Shown: positions 10,550-20,900 of the stretch, piece after piece
Layout: each line of letters starts with the position of its first letter
How positions within the stretch are numbered: position 1 is the first letter of the stretch
DNA from: Teratosphaeria epicoccoides
Taxonomy: Eukaryota > Ascomycota > Dothideomycetes > Mycosphaerellales > Teratosphaeriaceae
DNA length: 64,000 nt
Direction: 5' to 3'
NCBI GenBank assembly: GCA_021401465.1
Contig: JADDMT010000027.1
Location: 124,001 to 188,000 of the forward strand
Notes under the pieces: generated by a model
Databases searched by the model: none
What the model saw: the letters and a program-made list of their open reading frames with translations, nothing else
What the model was told of the DNA's origin: nothing
Position numbers and translations under genes: made by a program

Positions 10550-11407
10550 ATTGTCGTCAGGGCCAGTGGTCAGGTGATCAATGCATGCTGTAAGTGAGTT
10601 TGGCAAGAGTATCGCAACACCATTGCTGATCTATGTGCCGCGTCCCTGCGACTCTGAAGTGCTCCACAGAATCTGTCGCGATGACGATCGCGGTTCTAAG
10701 CCACCGCGGCCTGTGTGCAGGGGCATGATGTTGTCTGTCTTACATACTGATTGACCGTTCGAGCGACACGCATGTCGAAGGCGTGCCCAGCGATCAAGTG
10801 AGAGCCGAGGAAACTGATTGCATGGGGCACTGGGTGCATCCAACACGCCCCTCTTCCTCGTGAACTTTCGCCCTTGACGTCGATCGGTGGACAACCGTTC
10901 GGCGCCGCTTACGGCAGTCGGCGGAGGTCAAGGTTGCCGATATACGATGACTATACTTAACATGGCCAACACGATAGCAGTGGCATTACTATCAATATCT
11001 CCCACTGACCATTTCCCACGTGACGCGTCTCGGCTAGGGTCCCTCTATGATCTGACTACGTCGTACCACGGCTGCCACCGTCATACAGTAATACAGCAGT
11101 TTCCAACACGTGGGGAGTGCACTATCCGTCGCGGCAGCAATGCTATGCCAGCACGCGGCCCGGCTCCTCTGCCAAGCTCGCTTCTGCAAAGGGCCATCTC
11201 GAATCTGTCTCGCTATCGGCTGAAGCACCGGACAGTGCACTCTTCGAGCGACAACTGTTCCAACCGCCGGCATGCCGCAACGGCTATGGGGCTGGCAATA
11301 GGTGAGCAGATAACCAACAGCGAACGTCGTTCCATCTCGAGTGTACCCAGAGCAAGAGCAATATCATTGTCTCGATTAGCTCATCGTTTGTGATATTCTG
11401 TCTCACC
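10550..11407. other. Intergenic stretch, divergent promoters
   Basis: This 0.86-kb stretch lies between the divergent SDR and decarboxylase genes. Two CACGTG hexamers are visible at 11017-11022 and 11107-11112, upstream of the decarboxylase. They could bind basic helix-loop-helix factors but may be chance. No convincing gene is seen. Confidence 0.4.
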
Positions 11408-12482
11408 ATGAAGGGCAAAATCGCGCTGGAAGAAGCCTTCATCCTTCCCCGTCAAGAGGAAAGACAGAAGTGGTGGGCGTCTCTTTTCGCAGTCGATGCC
11501 GAGAAGCACACACGAGAGATAATTGACATCGACAAGCTCCGAATCGAGAAAATGGACAAGCATGGTGTTGGTTACACAATCCTCTCTTACACAGCTCCTG
11601 GCGTTCAAGACGTTTGGGACAAAGCTGAGGCCGATGCGCTGGCCGTCGAGATCAATGATTACGTTGCCGATGCAATCAAAGCCCGTAAGGATCGCTTGGG
11701 TGCATTTGCGTGAGTCCAAACATGCTCGGTATCGACGAGATCAGACGTTGATATCCACCAGCACTCTTTCCATGCACGAGCCTCAGACCGCAGCACAGGA
11801 ACTACGTCGCTGCGTTACCAAGTACGGCTTCCTCGGCGCTCTGGTCAATGACACGCAAAGGAACGATGATTCGGGCACAGAAATGATATTTTACGATGGA
11901 CCAGAATGGGACGTCTTCTGGTCCACGGTCACTGAACTTGGAGTTCCCTTTTACCTGCACCCCAGAAACCCAACTGGCGTCTTCCATGACAAGCTCTGGG
12001 CACCGCGAAAATGGCTCATCGGCCCTCCATTGTCATTTGCTCAGGGCGTCAGTCTCCACCTGTTGGGCATGGTGACTAATGGTGTCTTCGACCGCCATCC
12101 GAACTTGCAGGTCATCATCGGCCACCTTGGCGAACACATTCCATTCGACCTCTGGAGAATCAACCATTGGTTCGAAGACGTCAAGAAACCTCTGGGACTC
12201 AGCTGCAAGAAGACCATCTACGAATACTTTAAGCAGAACGTTTGGATCACGACGTCCGGACACTTCAGCGCGAAGACGCTGAAGTATTGTATCGATGAGA
12301 TGGGTGGCACGGACCGCATTCTGTTCTCGATCGATTATCCTTTCGAATCGTTTGAGGACGGCTGTCAGTGGTACGATGCATTGACTGATGAGGACTTGGA
12401 TGAGAGATCCAAAAAGCGGGTTGGACGTGACAATGCTGCTGCATTATTCGGGCTCAAGAACTTCAAGGATGCGCAAACTTGA
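11408..12482 (+). CDS. Amidohydrolase-2 family decarboxylase (2,3-dihydroxybenzoate/gamma-resorcylate decarboxylase-like)
   Basis: Two exons, 11408-11709 and 11762-12482, encode 340 residues. The 52-nt GTGAGT...CCAG intron restores GAFA|TLSMHEPQ, a typical family block. The family removes CO2 non-oxidatively from hydroxylated benzoates using one divalent metal in a TIM barrel. Visible candidate metal ligands are E8 in KIALEEAF, H167 in LHPRNP, and D292 in SIDYPFE; H222 and E225 of GHLGEH match the catalytic His/Glu block. The length equals that of characterised fungal 2,3-dihydroxybenzoate decarboxylases. A salicylate-hydroxylase-like enzyme and a flavin monooxygenase lie within 7 kb, so a hydroxylated aromatic acid is a reasonable substrate class. 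The exact substrate, and whether it runs as decarboxylase or carboxylase, cannot be told. Confidence 0.9.
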
Positions 12483-12959
12483 TAGTCCTCTCTAAGGAAC
12501 AATAGCCAGTGTTCGACGTCGGTGATCTGAGGCAATTTGAGCTGCAATACGAACTTCATGTCGCCAACCTTGAAAGTGTCCTCGTCTGTCAAGATGGATA
12601 GACTTGTGTGTTCGCATAGTAGTCCAATCCATCAATCAGCCACCTAGTCGTGCGGCTGACAAATAGAGTAAACACTTGACGCATGAATCAGCAGCAGTTG
12701 GCAGTATTGTAGGTCGACCGAATGTATCAACAAGCAGTGATAGTATCAGCAGCAAATCAATCATCTCAGTCCAGGGACTTGTCGACCGACTGATTGCATG
12801 CTGTCAAGATGTCCTCGGAAAAACTCCATCGCGTTCCAACACAGGCTTCGACAAAGTGCATGGAAGCTGCAGGACACTCGCGGAAACAATTGCCCAACAA
12901 CATGCGGCTTTGATATGATATCGAGACGATGATCTAGGCCCAAATAGATTTGGCCAGCA
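12483..12959. other. Short intergenic stretch between convergent genes
   Basis: It holds the 3' ends of the decarboxylase and of the third short-chain dehydrogenase. No gene, repeat or clear terminator structure was recognised. Confidence 0.5.
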
Positions 12960-13884
12960 CTAGTTATTGCACATGTCATAGTCGCCGCCCCGCCCAGTAT
13001 GGATGCCACCACTGACTAATATGTCAGATCCGGTCGTGTATGCTGCCGCGTCAGAGAGCAGGTACACCACCGCAGGACTGACATCATGCGCACTCCCGAT
13101 CCTTCCTAAGGGCGGAGCGGTATTCATCAGATCGCCCGCTGCTTGAGTCGTATGATCTCTCGCCGTCTTCGTCTGGTTCGTCTCGATGAAGGCTGGGTTC
13201 ACAGAGTTGACTCTGATGCCAGAAGGGGCGAGCTCAGCAGAGAGGGCTTTGGCAACCATTCTCACACCACCTTTCGACATGTTGTAGCCCGCCATTCTGT
13301 AGCCGGGTAGATTGACATGGGAGGTGATTGAGGCGATGAAGACGATGCTACCGGGCGATTTCTGTTGTTTCATCTGTTTCACTGCCAATTGAGCTGCAAA
13401 GAAGGAGCCCATGCCCTGTCAATCAATCGATCAGCCATGTCCCCGAGGGTGAGATCGACGAACCATACATTGACCTGAATGATCTTGTCGACCTCCTCCC
13501 ATTTCTGCGTCTCAAAAGGCTTGTCGATAGCGATGCCGGCGGCGGTCACGATACCATCGATCGTTCCCAACGAATTCACAGCTTGCTCGAACGCTCCGGT
13601 CAAGCTCACCTCGTTTGAGACATCACATTGAATGTATTCCGCTTTGATGCCGAATTTCTGGGGCAGGTCGTGCACAGGTTCCAATGGTGTTGACCTCAAA
13701 TCGAGTACAGCAACATTGCCACCCATTTCTGCAATGTCGTGAGTGATTGCATAGCCGATGCCTGAATCCGGACGTCAGCGTGGTTGCACTTTCGGCATAC
13801 AGGTTCCATGTACATGCCCATGGCACCTCCCGTGACGATGTAGGAGCGCCCCTCGAGAGACAATCTGTCTTTGATGCTAGCCAT
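12960..13884 (-). CDS. Short-chain dehydrogenase/reductase (classical, mannitol/xylulose-reductase-like)
   Basis: Three exons, 13884-13818, 13761-13469 and 13415-12960, encode 271 residues. Intron 1 has a GC donor (GCATGT) with a good CTGAC branch site and CAG acceptor; no GT donor gives the correct frame, and this joint restores TGGAMGIGYAIT, the cofactor motif. Intron 2 (53 nt) restores IIQVN|GMGSFFAAQ. Family marks: aspartate of CDVSN, TAAGIA, serine in IASITS, YNMSK (catalytic YxxxK), PAFIETNQT after the active site, and SDILVSGGIHTG near the end. It resembles the NADP-type fungal polyol dehydrogenases more than its two SDR neighbours. It is divergent from the flavin monooxygenase gene across a 581-bp shared promoter. 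The substrate is unknown. Confidence 0.87.
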
Positions 13885-14465
13885 CTTCCACGTGCGTGGA
13901 TTTGATTCAGCTGAAGTTGGTTGCCTCAATGGAGAGCCGACGCATGCAAACTTATCTGCTCTCCAGGGCTAGTGGATCCTGGTGTTGAGATCAGAACATA
14001 GCCGTTCAGACGTGCTGATACCTTTCGCGTGAGATTCCCAAACCTCGGATATTGCTTGCAGGCTTGCAGGTTCCTGCAAGCAGGGTCAAGATCAGCATTT
14101 CGTTCTCCAACCCCGCCTTGATTCTAGTTCTAAAGCTTTCTTCTGGTTCGTCGGATCGGGACCACGACAGCACTAATAGTAGCGATTGGAGGTAAGTGCA
14201 ACGGATCGCACCAATCTTGTTATCTAACTCTGGACTATCACCGCTATAGTGGTTGAGACGTACAACTGGCCAAAGGATCTAGCTCAGTCCAGTCGTGCCG
14301 TTGACTTGCATTTCATTCTCCTGGTCGACATGCTCGAAGACCATATCAGGCTCGTGATCTCCGTTATCGCTTGTTTGGTCTTATTCTTTAGCGGATCGCA
14401 TATCCACTTTGCGGTGGCTGAATTGTAGATGCTCGGTTACCAAATTGCGACCATAAGTGATGGCC
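13885..14465. other. Shared divergent promoter of the SDR and flavin monooxygenase genes
   Basis: This 581-bp gap separates two start codons facing away from each other, so it should drive both genes. It contains the perfect inverted repeat at 14062-14081 listed separately, and a CACGTG at 13889-13894 only a few bases from the SDR start. No coding sequence is seen. Confidence 0.55.
14062..14081. promoter_or_regulatory. Perfect 9-bp inverted repeat in a divergent promoter
   Basis: The arms gcttgcagg and cctgcaagc are perfect complements separated by two bases, and a further copy of cttgcag lies directly upstream at about 14054-14060. The site is about 180 bp upstream of the SDR start and 385 bp upstream of the monooxygenase start. 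A dimeric regulator could bind it; which one is not known. It may also simply be a hairpin. Confidence 0.4.
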
Positions 14466-16257
14466 ATGGATAACTATGATCTAGTCGTGATAGGCGCAGG
14501 CGAATGTCGCCCAGAGGTGACTCTGTCAGAGACAGGCTGACGTTGGTTCATGCACAGGGTGGCATGGTCTTGTCGCTGCAAAATTGTACCTCCAGCTTCA
14601 CCCAGACGAGAACGTACTCGTCCTTGAGGCCGAGAGCAGTTGTGGCGGTACATGGTCCGAGACTCGTCTGTATCCTGGACTGAAATCGAACAAGTAAGGC
14701 TTCACAGGTCCAGGGCCACAGTCAGGCCAGTCCGCGTAACGCTCACCTTCTCATAGCCTGCTCGGCACCTACGAGTATCCGGATTACTCCATGACGACGG
14801 AGATATACGGTGTGAAGCCTGGCGAGCATATTCCAGCGGCCGTACTCCACCGCTATCTGACAGACTTTGCCAAGAAGTTTGGTGTTTTTGCAAGGACTCG
14901 CTTCACTACCAAAGTGGAAAGTATCGAAGCTCTGCAGAATGGCCAATGGCGAGTTTCGACATCTTCGGAGCAAGGCACAGGGCATCTCGAGGCTAAGAAA
15001 ATCATTCTCGCGTCCGGCTTGACCTCGCAACCAAATATGCCGAATTACGTGGGCATGAATGACTTCGAGGCCCCAATCTTCCACGCAAAAGCTTTTTGCC
15101 GCAACGGAGAGACAGTGAAGACGGCAAAGAAGGCCGTGATCGTTGGTGGAGCAAAGTCCGCCATGGACGCAGCGTATGCCTATGCCGCTAATGGTGTCGA
15201 GGTCGATATGATTATTCGAGAGAACGGTAATGGTCCCGTGTGGATATCATATCCGTGGGTAATGGGCGGCAAGAAGCGTCTCGAGCAGCTTCTCTCTGTC
15301 AGATGGATGACTTGGTTCTCCCCTTGCATTTTCGGTGGCGTGGACGGCTATTCCTGGATTCGAAACTTTCTCCACGGCACCGCCGTAGGACGGTTTGTGG
15401 TAAAGCAATTCTGGGGCGGACTCGAAGGCGAAGTTATCGAGAAGAACGGCTACGCGTCTAGTCCTGAGTTACAGAAACTACAGCCCTGGAACTCCGCATT
15501 CTGGATAGGAAGCGGCCTCAGCATCCACAATTACGATTTCGACTTCTTCCAGATGGTCAGGGAGAGCAAAGTCCGTGTCCACTCTACGCTCGATGTTGAT
15601 CACCTGACGAAGAATAACGTCCACCTGACCAATGGCGAGATTCTGAATGCAGATGTCCTGGTTGCAGCCACAGGATGGCGTAAAGAGCCTGCAATCGACT
15701 TCGTCAACTTCGGCGACGCAGGAATTGGTTTGGCCTTGCCAGAGGAAGAGCAGAAAAGGTTGGCCACGACTGCCGACGAGAAAGTGCTCACCAGGTTCCC
15801 TCGATTACGTGATCAACCAGCTCTCAACTTCGAGCAGCCGAACAACCCATTTCGGATCTATCGCTACATCGTCCCGCCGGCATGGAAAGCGAATCGCAAC
15901 ATTGCCTTCGCAGGCCTAGTGTCCTCTGTCAGCACAGCAACAGCTGCCAGCGTTCAGGCCCAGTGGATCTCTGCTTTCCTAGATGGCAAGCTCGATTGCG
16001 AGGCTTCGACTCCTCGAGAGGTGAATGACGAAGTCATGTTGCATACGCAATGGAATAAATGGCGACATCCGACCGGATACGGCGCCAGCTTGCCAGACTT
16101 CGCATTCGATGGGCTTCCATATATCGACTTGATGATGAAGGATCTAGGCTTAAAGGTCAACAGAAAGAAAAGTACGTTGGCGGATATCACGGAGCCTTAT
16201 GGACCGCCAGACTTTGCGGGAATCGCCGACGAATGGCACGAGCAGCATTCTAAGTGA
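14466..16257 (+). CDS. Flavin-containing monooxygenase (FMO/NAD(P)-binding type)
   Basis: Three exons, 14466-14499, 14558-14693 and 14757-16257, encode 556 residues. Intron 1 is best read with a GC donor (GCGAAT) and a CTGAC branch site, because only that joint gives VIGAGWHGL, the canonical GxGxxG FAD motif at residues 10-15; the GT six bases further would insert two residues into it. Intron 2 (63 nt) restores KSN|NLLGTYEYPDY. A second dinucleotide motif, IVGGAKSAMDAA near residue 186, binds NADPH in this family. DVLVAATGW is the conserved ATG block. Members oxygenate carbonyls or heteroatoms and some work as Baeyer-Villiger enzymes; which applies here is not decidable. The gene is divergent from an SDR and upstream of a second flavin monooxygenase. 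Confidence 0.88.
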
Positions 16258-16911
16258 TGATGATTTGTGTCGTCGTTCAGTGTCCATTGGTACTACTAGC
16301 GATTGATGACATTTGAAGAAGCAATGCTTGCTCGGGCGCTGGTTCGCCGTTAGTTGTTTCAAATGTCATTATGAAAACACCAGTTGGCCCCTTGTTCCAA
16401 ACTTGACCAGCGAGGATGCCGGAAGTTGTGTCGAAGAGCCATTTGCTGCTCCTCGTCAAACCTCGGCCAAGAGATCTTCAGCAGCCCACAACGCTCTATT
16501 ATGCGGTCCGTAACCGCAGCCGAGTCAATTTCAAAGCAGTGCCGAAAAGAAGATGTCTTCCGATTACCATGCATGCGTGTCCGTTCGCAAGCTCGAGCCA
16601 TGCTATTGAGCTGGCCTACCAAGGGGGTTCGGACCGCGCACTTCGGCTGCTTCACTGCCTTGTCAGCGGACTTGAGGCAAGACGGTCGTCACGATATGGA
16701 GCAGACAACGATGTGCAATGCAGGCTCGGTCCATGAGCTCACGGTCCGTATCTACAGGCAGTCAATCTTCTAAGCTATTCAGTAGGGTCAACTCAACAAG
16801 TACTTATCATGGCAGTCCACGGTGTTAGAATTAAAGTTTCCACCCAACATCTACTCACTCGTCAACATTTGCAACAGACTCACCCAGTGCCTGCTCCAAA
16901 TCACCGGGATC
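16258..16911. other. Intergenic stretch between two flavin monooxygenase genes
   Basis: No gene is supported. Just after the upstream stop codon lies the structured element at 16306-16369 described separately. The remainder should hold the promoter of the salicylate-hydroxylase-like gene. Confidence 0.5.
16306..16369 (+). other. Predicted three-way-junction RNA or DNA structure in the 3' flank
   Basis: A perfect 12-bp outer stem (atgacatttgaa at 16306-16317 pairing with ttcaaatgtcat at 16358-16369) encloses two small hairpins: agcaa/ttgct with a 3-nt loop at 16320-16332, and ggcg/cgcc with a 6-nt loop at 16335-16348. The element starts 49 bp after the monooxygenase stop codon, so it would lie in the 3' untranslated region. 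It has no tRNA promoter boxes. Its function is unknown. Confidence 0.4.
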
Positions 16912-18393
16912 ATGCCTTCGAGAGACGGTTGGAGACAGCTCAACCTTGCCGTCATTGGAGGTGGAATCGGCGGTCTCTGCTCGGCTCTTGCACTTCGACG
17001 AGCAGGTCATCAAGTGACCATTTATGAGCGCGCAGACTTCGCCGGTGAGGTCGGTGCCTCGATATCATGCGCAGCTAACGGAACTCGATGGCTGCACGAT
17101 TGGAAAGTCGATATCTCAAAAGGCGATGGCGTGGTCCTTAAGAAGCTTATCAACAGAGACTGGGACACTGGTGAGCCAGTCAGTGTGTACGATCTGGCGG
17201 ATTATGAGGGAAAATGGGGCTATGTGCGTGTCAGCCCGACAGAGGGTAGTTCATAGTACTGACCATCATCGCAGGTCTACTACATGTTCCACCGACAGTA
17301 CATGCACAGAATGTTGATGGACAGTGTTCTTGGCAAGGGTGACGGACCAGCCTGCAAAATGGTCGTCAACCATAAATGTAGAGACGTTGATCTCGAGACC
17401 GGCCGTATCACCTTCGAGAACGGCGCCGAGGCCACGCACGACGCAGTGATTGGTGCCGATGGCATTGGCTCAGCAGTCCGCGGCATCATCGGCATCAAGC
17501 CAGACAGAAAACCAGCAGACCAGAGCTGTCTTCATGCCAATGTCACCACGGAGAAAGCTGTGAAGCTGGGCCTTGTCGATTACTCGCAAAACTCAGCGCT
17601 GGAGTACTGGGGAGGCCATCACACTTGGAACAAGATTGTGCTGTCGCCTTGCAACAACGGCAGCTTGCTATCTTATTACTGCTTTTTTCCTCGCGAAAAA
17701 GGAGACTTTACCAGCCAGAGCTGGGATGCTGATGCCCCCTTGCAAGACCTGCTGAGACCGTACCCGGATTTGGACAGGCAGGTCTTCAAGCACTTGGAAA
17801 TCGGCGAAGAGATCAGGCCGTGGAGACTGTGGGTTCACCAGCCGTATGAATATTGGCAAAAGGGACTTGCATGCGTTCTTGGAGATGCCGCTCATCCAGT
17901 AAGCTTCTGTCGGCGAGCGTCAATTGGACTGCAGACGGTTGACCTGATCTCCAGATGTTCCCTCATCAAAGCCAAGGCGCCTGCATGGCTATCGAGGATT
18001 CTGCTTGTCTCGGCCTTGTCTTCAACACGGACAACTTTGATGGTGATGTTCGGGCTGCCCTGGAGGTTTATGAGGAGGTTAGAAAACCGAGAGCTACAAG
18101 AGTGCAAGCGGCATCCAGGAGGGCAGCGGAGAACATCCACGAGCGAATCGGTAGGTGTGTCGCTGAGTTGGTGAAATCACAAGTTACTGATGGCCTCAGG
18201 CTTCTCCAGCAATACGAACAACAAGATGTACAAAGTGGCAGATGAGAGCCAGAAGCTGACGATTGAAGAGATGAACGGGTGCGTCGAGCGCGTCCAAGAT
18301 GGCGTGAAGCAGAGGCTTACATTTCACAGATATGACATGAAGAAGGATGTTACCGACCGAGTACAAAGGAAGAGGGGGCTGGCTACCTCGTGA
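16912..18393 (+). CDS. FAD-dependent aromatic-ring monooxygenase (salicylate hydroxylase-like)
   Basis: Four exons, 16912-17223, 17275-17898, 17955-18150 and 18200-18393, encode 441 residues. All introns are 49-56 nt and all joints keep frame. The start was placed at MPSRDGW, directly before the FAD motif. Seen: GGGIGG at residues 16-21 (Rossmann GxGxxG), the DG motif in GADGIGSAVRG near 166, and GDAAHP at 307-312 followed after the splice by PHQSQGACMAIEDS, the second FAD-binding block. These are the class A flavoprotein hydroxylase signatures, and the overall length fits salicylate hydroxylases, which turn salicylate-like acids into catechols. It is followed by the minisatellite and the regulator. 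Together with the decarboxylase it suggests aromatic-acid breakdown, which is an inference. Confidence 0.9.
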
Positions 18394-18485
18394 GCACTGG
18401 CGGTGGAGTGACAAATATCCATCCACCGGGATGCTCTTTAGCCTGTTGCCATTCAATTTGCCGTCGTTTGAGCGTTGGAATGCTT

Positions 18486-18695
18486 GATGAATTGATGAAT
18501 TGATGAATTGATGAATTGATGAATTGATGAATTGATGAATTGATGAATTGATGAATTGATGAATTGATGAATTGATGAATTGATGAATTGATGAATTGAT
18601 GAATTGATGAATTGGTGAATCGATGAATTGGTGAATTGATGAATTGATGAATTGATGAATTGATGAATTGATGAATTGATAAATCGATGAATCGA
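18486..18695. repeat. 8-bp minisatellite (unit gatgaatt, about 26 copies)
   Basis: About 210 bp of nearly perfect tandem copies of gatgaatt, with a few variant units (gtgaatt, gatgaatc, gataaatc) towards the right end. The array starts about 90 bp after the stop of the salicylate-hydroxylase-like gene and ends 78 bp before the start of the Zn2Cys6 regulator, so it occupies that regulator's promoter or 5' untranslated region. An 8-bp unit is prone to slippage, so copy number probably differs between isolates. Confidence 0.95.
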
Positions 18696-18773
18696 CCCCA
18701 CCTTTCCCTGCACTATCAGATTCTCTGCAAATGCGTGTGCCTCGGTGCTGTGCTTTGTGTCAAGGTCACCCCG

Positions 18774-20900
18774 ATGCCACGTCCGAAGGTCCGACCTCAA
18801 GACCGACAGCGGTCTGAGAGAGCATGCCAGCCATGCAAAGCCGCCAAAGTGAGATGCAGCGGCCAGGCCCCATGTCTGAGATGTTCGAAAAGAGGCAAGG
18901 CCGAAGGATGCATATTTTGCGTGACTCCAAGGGCCCGCAGAACGACTGCTCCGTCATTCGATGCTCTTGCACCAATCCCCGAAGATGGCCAGACCGCTGA
19001 GAGCACCCCCATAGCGTCGCCCCTGTCGATCAAAGGCAGCGTCTCGCAGGATGGTCTGGCGGACAAATATCCCGAGAACACCGAGAGCAGGTTGATGTAT
19101 AGCTCGAAAGGCGAGAAAGTCTACGTCGGGGAGACGGCTTCCTTGTCGTTTCTACAATTTCTGCGAGTCGTGGTCCGGCTTCATCTGGGCCCGTGTGATT
19201 TCACAGACACGGACTTCAAGGACTCTATGCTGGAAGTCGAGGCGCCTCGTAATGACGAGCTACCGCTCAATGACCAGAGTCTCGAGCAGCAAGATGAACT
19301 GATCCGTGCTTATGTTCAAGCCACCGCCGGCTTTCTGGATATACTCTCTCCAGAAGAACTTTCGACTTTGGCGAAGGATGTCAGCCAACCCTCAACGCAA
19401 TTCCAAATGGCACTGAGAGCCGAGGACGCAGTCTTCTATGCCATGCTGGCCATTGGTGCGCAAGCAAGGAACGGCTTGCTGAGCGACGCCGTCTATGCCC
19501 GGCATTACTTCAAGCTTGCACAAGCACGAGCTTTCGAAGACATGCTTTACGACCCTAGTCTCACCATGGTCAAGCTATTCCTGTTGATGGCATTCTATAT
19601 GTTTGGTGCTTGCCACAGGAATGCTGGATTCATGTATCTTGGCGTTGCATCGAAAGCTGCCATCGCACTTGGGTTGCAAAAGAATGAACGTAGCCTTAAC
19701 CTTGCCGCGGAAGAAAGCGAAGCAAGGTAAGTTGGCCTGGATTGATCGCAACGAGAACATGATATTGACCACTCAAGGTCTCGCTGCTGGAGGAGTCTGC
19801 GGGTGCTGGATGGGATGGTGAATGCCGTTCTTGGGCGACCGAACTGTCTCCCCTCCTCGCCATCGACAGCTCCTTGTTGCGACATGGCAGTAGATCGCAC
19901 ACTATCAGGCCGAACATCTGGGCTCGCGTGTCAAGCCATCCTAGATATGCTATCGCTGGTCGACGGTCTGAACCTTAAAAGCCGCAAGGGCGATGTTCGC
20001 GAGGTTGCCGAGACGGTTGAGCTGCTGAGAAGGACACGCGCATGGAGCGAAGCTTTGCCGTATAACCTCCAACCAGGTCGGACCGCAGCTCCAATGGCAT
20101 CAATTGGAACCGCACAACTTCACGTCACTTGCGCTTACTACTTCATCATCATTTTGATCACTCGGCCTTTCATGGTCGCCTCTCTGACCAGGCGATTACG
20201 AGCATCCGCGGACGCCAATGGAGAAGGCGTTGTCAATAATCCAACAGATCCGAAAATAGCTGAATTGGGTCAAGTCTGCCTTGACTCGTCGATCTATCTT
20301 GCCAGGGCAGCCCGTGCAGCATTGAAATCCGGCTCATTGCTCGGCAATATGTGCATTCTCAAGTAAGTGGCGTCGATATAGCATCGTTCTAAATCCAGCA
20401 CTGACGCTTGCTGTAGGGCTTTGGTCTTTGCAGCTGGCCTGCTGATCGGATTCGCCCTATTTGGGCGCACTGACAGCAGCGAGGAGCTAATCCCGCCATT
20501 CGAAGACGCGCGCGCAGTCTTAGACCACATAAGGCGCTCCAGCGCACAAGCAGCATTGTACCACGACATACTCACAAGTTTGTCAGACGCTGTCACGACT
20601 CGAACAAACCAGCTGCTCGCTCGGCGGCATACTTTGACAAGTCAATACATACAGCCACTCTTCGGTGGAGCACAGCATGACCACTCGCCGGCAGGCATGA
20701 ACGCCTTCGACGATACAGGCATGCAACAATTACGTGGACCAACCATTGGCGATGGCACGCAGCCAATTACAGCTTTCGGTACACCAATAACCAACAGTGG
20801 CGTTCCGTTCGACAGCTCGCTCGACATCACCAACATGTCGATGCTATGGGATGATATTGAATTCGACTGGGCGTCGTTGGACATAGCATTTCCTGTTTGA
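18774..20900 (+). CDS. Zn2Cys6 fungal transcription factor, probable cluster regulator
   Basis: Three exons, 18774-19726, 19778-20362 and 20417-20900, encode 673 residues. The introns are 51 and 54 nt with GTAAGT donors. The zinc cluster is complete at residues 18-46 with spacing C-x2-C-x6-C-x5-C-x2-C-x8-C and basic residues between the cysteines. The fungal-specific transcription factor middle homology region follows, including MVKLFLLMAFYMFGACHRNAGFMYLG and the splice-restored SRCWRSLRVLDGMVNAVLGRP. The C-terminus is acidic and aromatic (MLWDDIEFDWASLDIAF), a likely activation domain. Such proteins bind CGG half-sites, often as dimers. It is the only regulator in the oxidative cluster and is adjacent to it, so local control is the likely role. 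The minisatellite ends 78 bp upstream. Confidence 0.92.

Noticed and set aside
11017..11112. Two CACGTG hexamers upstream of the decarboxylase, and one near 13889
   Set aside because: About 16 such hexamers are expected by chance in 64 kb, so three in promoters is weak evidence of shared control.
14502..14507. GT donor for FMO intron 1
   Set aside because: It keeps frame but gives GAGEWWHG, disrupting the FAD motif; the GC donor gives the exact GAGWHG.
18453..18800. 115-codon minus-strand frame with repeating SSIHQFIN units
   Set aside because: It is only the translation of the 8-bp minisatellite, which stays open in several frames because the unit lacks stops; there is no coding sequence outside the array.
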